DNA of 64,000 nucleotides from Qipengyuania gaetbuli (GTDB lineage: Bacteria; Pseudomonadota; Alphaproteobacteria; Sphingomonadales; Sphingomonadaceae), in contig NZ_JAIUZO010000002.1 of NCBI RefSeq assembly GCF_020171365.1, positions 2,202,001-2,266,000 of the forward strand, written 5' to 3'. A program made the translations under genes and the position numbers. This document shows positions 63,555-64,000 of this stretch, one piece after another. The notes beneath the pieces are model-generated. The model was not told the DNA's origin. It saw only the letters and a list, made by a program, of their open reading frames with translations, and did not search any database. Every line of letters starts with the position of its first letter. The first letter of the stretch is position 1.

Positions 63555-63579
63555 TTCTCCTCCCCAGGAGAACTGGTAA

Positions 63580-63771
63580 TTAGCTGTCCGAAGGCACGTA
63601 GGTGCCCAGGCGGTGGTGGAGCGCGTTGATCTTGGCGAGCTCCTCCCGGTCATCCGTCGCCCTCGCGTAATGCATCAGGGCGGTCCGCAGCAGGCGGAAG
63701 TCGGCGGTGGAGAACAGGGCGCGTGCGCGGCCCGGTTCGGTCTTCGGGGCTTCGTCGGTCATCGTCGTCAT
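63580..63771 (-). CDS. Small 63-aa protein downstream of isocitrate lyase
   Basis: Seen: 63 residues, DEAPKTEPGRARALFSTADF, RLLRTALMHYARATDDREEL and HHRLGTYVPSDS. Soluble helical protein without a recognised family. GAGGAG lies upstream; the start could be the first or the fourth codon. Eleven bases after aceA, so cotranscribed with it. Confidence 0.72.
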   Translation of the reverse strand: MTTMTDEAPKTEPGRARALFSTADFRLLRTALMHYARATDDREELAKINALHHRLGTYVPSDS

Positions 63772-63782
63772 CCTTCCTCTCC

Positions 63783-64000
63783 TCAGGCAGCTGCGAACTG
63801 GTTCATGGTGTTGTCCTTGCCGCCGGCCTTGAGGGCCGCTTCGCCGGCAAAGTATTCCTTGTGGTCATCGCCGATGTCCGAACCGGCCATGTTCTGGTGC
63901 TTCACGCAGGCGATACCCTGGCGGATTTCCTCGCGCTGGACGTTCTTGACGTAACCGAGCATCGCCTGTTCGCCGAAGTACTCCTTGGCGAGGTTGTCGG
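63783..64000 (-). CDS. aceA: Isocitrate lyase, C-terminal fragment (cut by the right edge)
   Basis: Seen: the last 71 codons on the minus strand, including LAKEYFGEQAMLGYVKNVQR, HQNMAGSDIGDDHKEYFAGE and KDNTMNQFAAA at the stop. These match the C-terminus of isocitrate lyase of the glyoxylate shunt. The catalytic part lies outside the window. Confidence 0.92.
   Translation of the reverse strand, partial: DNLAKEYFGEQAMLGYVKNVQREEIRQGIACVKHQNMAGSDIGDDHKEYFAGEAALKAGGKDNTMNQFAAA

Overview
The window looks like chromosomal DNA of an alphaproteobacterium of the order Sphingomonadales, most likely an Erythrobacteraceae relative (inference). The clues are the order zapA - 6S RNA - 5-formyl-THF cyclo-ligase, the run transketolase - GAPDH - PGK - class I aldolase, a DUF2842 protein, an EPS-associated MarR regulator, and high GC in the housekeeping parts with a clear drop in GC in the sugar-polymer region.

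Region 1 (1-9357, all minus strand): an ABC1/UbiB-type kinase (cut by the left edge), a low-molecular-weight protein tyrosine phosphatase, an acyltransferase-3 membrane protein, then a polysaccharide export block (97-aa protein, O-antigen-ligase-like protein, Wza, Wzc with tyrosine kinase domain, periplasmic repeat protein).

Region 2 (9754-30244, all plus strand): a surface polysaccharide operon. It opens with an initiating sugar-phosphate transferase, a short NusG/RfaH-like antiterminator and a MarR-EPS regulator. Next comes a leader with two 19-bp direct repeats that contain the core of the ops element, then lower-GC genes: GNAT acetyltransferase, 3,4-ketoisomerase and aminotransferase (dTDP-3-amino sugar), Wzx flippase, six glycosyltransferases, two unusual kinases and a Wzy-like polymerase. 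It ends with rmlC-rmlB-rmlD-rmlA. RmlA and RmlB make the dTDP-4-keto-6-deoxyglucose used by both the rhamnose branch and the amino-sugar branch.

Region 3 (30231-35155): an accessory patch with a tyrosine recombinase that overlaps the 3' end of rmlA, a divergent HTH regulator across a perfect palindrome, a VanZ-like frame without a start codon, a two-gene HGGXW-type unit, a secreted protein and about 1 kb without a convincing gene.

Region 4 (35156-40886): a small secreted protein with a strong terminator, then an alternative (CS1/alpha-like) chaperone-usher pilus locus: pilin, large intercistronic hairpin, second pilin, usher, chaperone, and a small exported protein.

Region 5 (41027-64000): housekeeping genes: tRNA-Pro, thyA, branched-chain 2-oxoacid dehydrogenase E1a-E1b-E2, tRNA-Asp, folate enzyme, 6S RNA, zapA, glycolysis/pentose phosphate genes, thiE, cell-wall enzymes (L,D-transpeptidase, M23), EF-P, an inositol-phosphatase-family protein, tRNA-Leu, an SLC13-type carrier, an M20 amidohydrolase and the C-terminus of isocitrate lyase at the right edge. 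No CRISPR array, rRNA or intact insertion sequence was seen.
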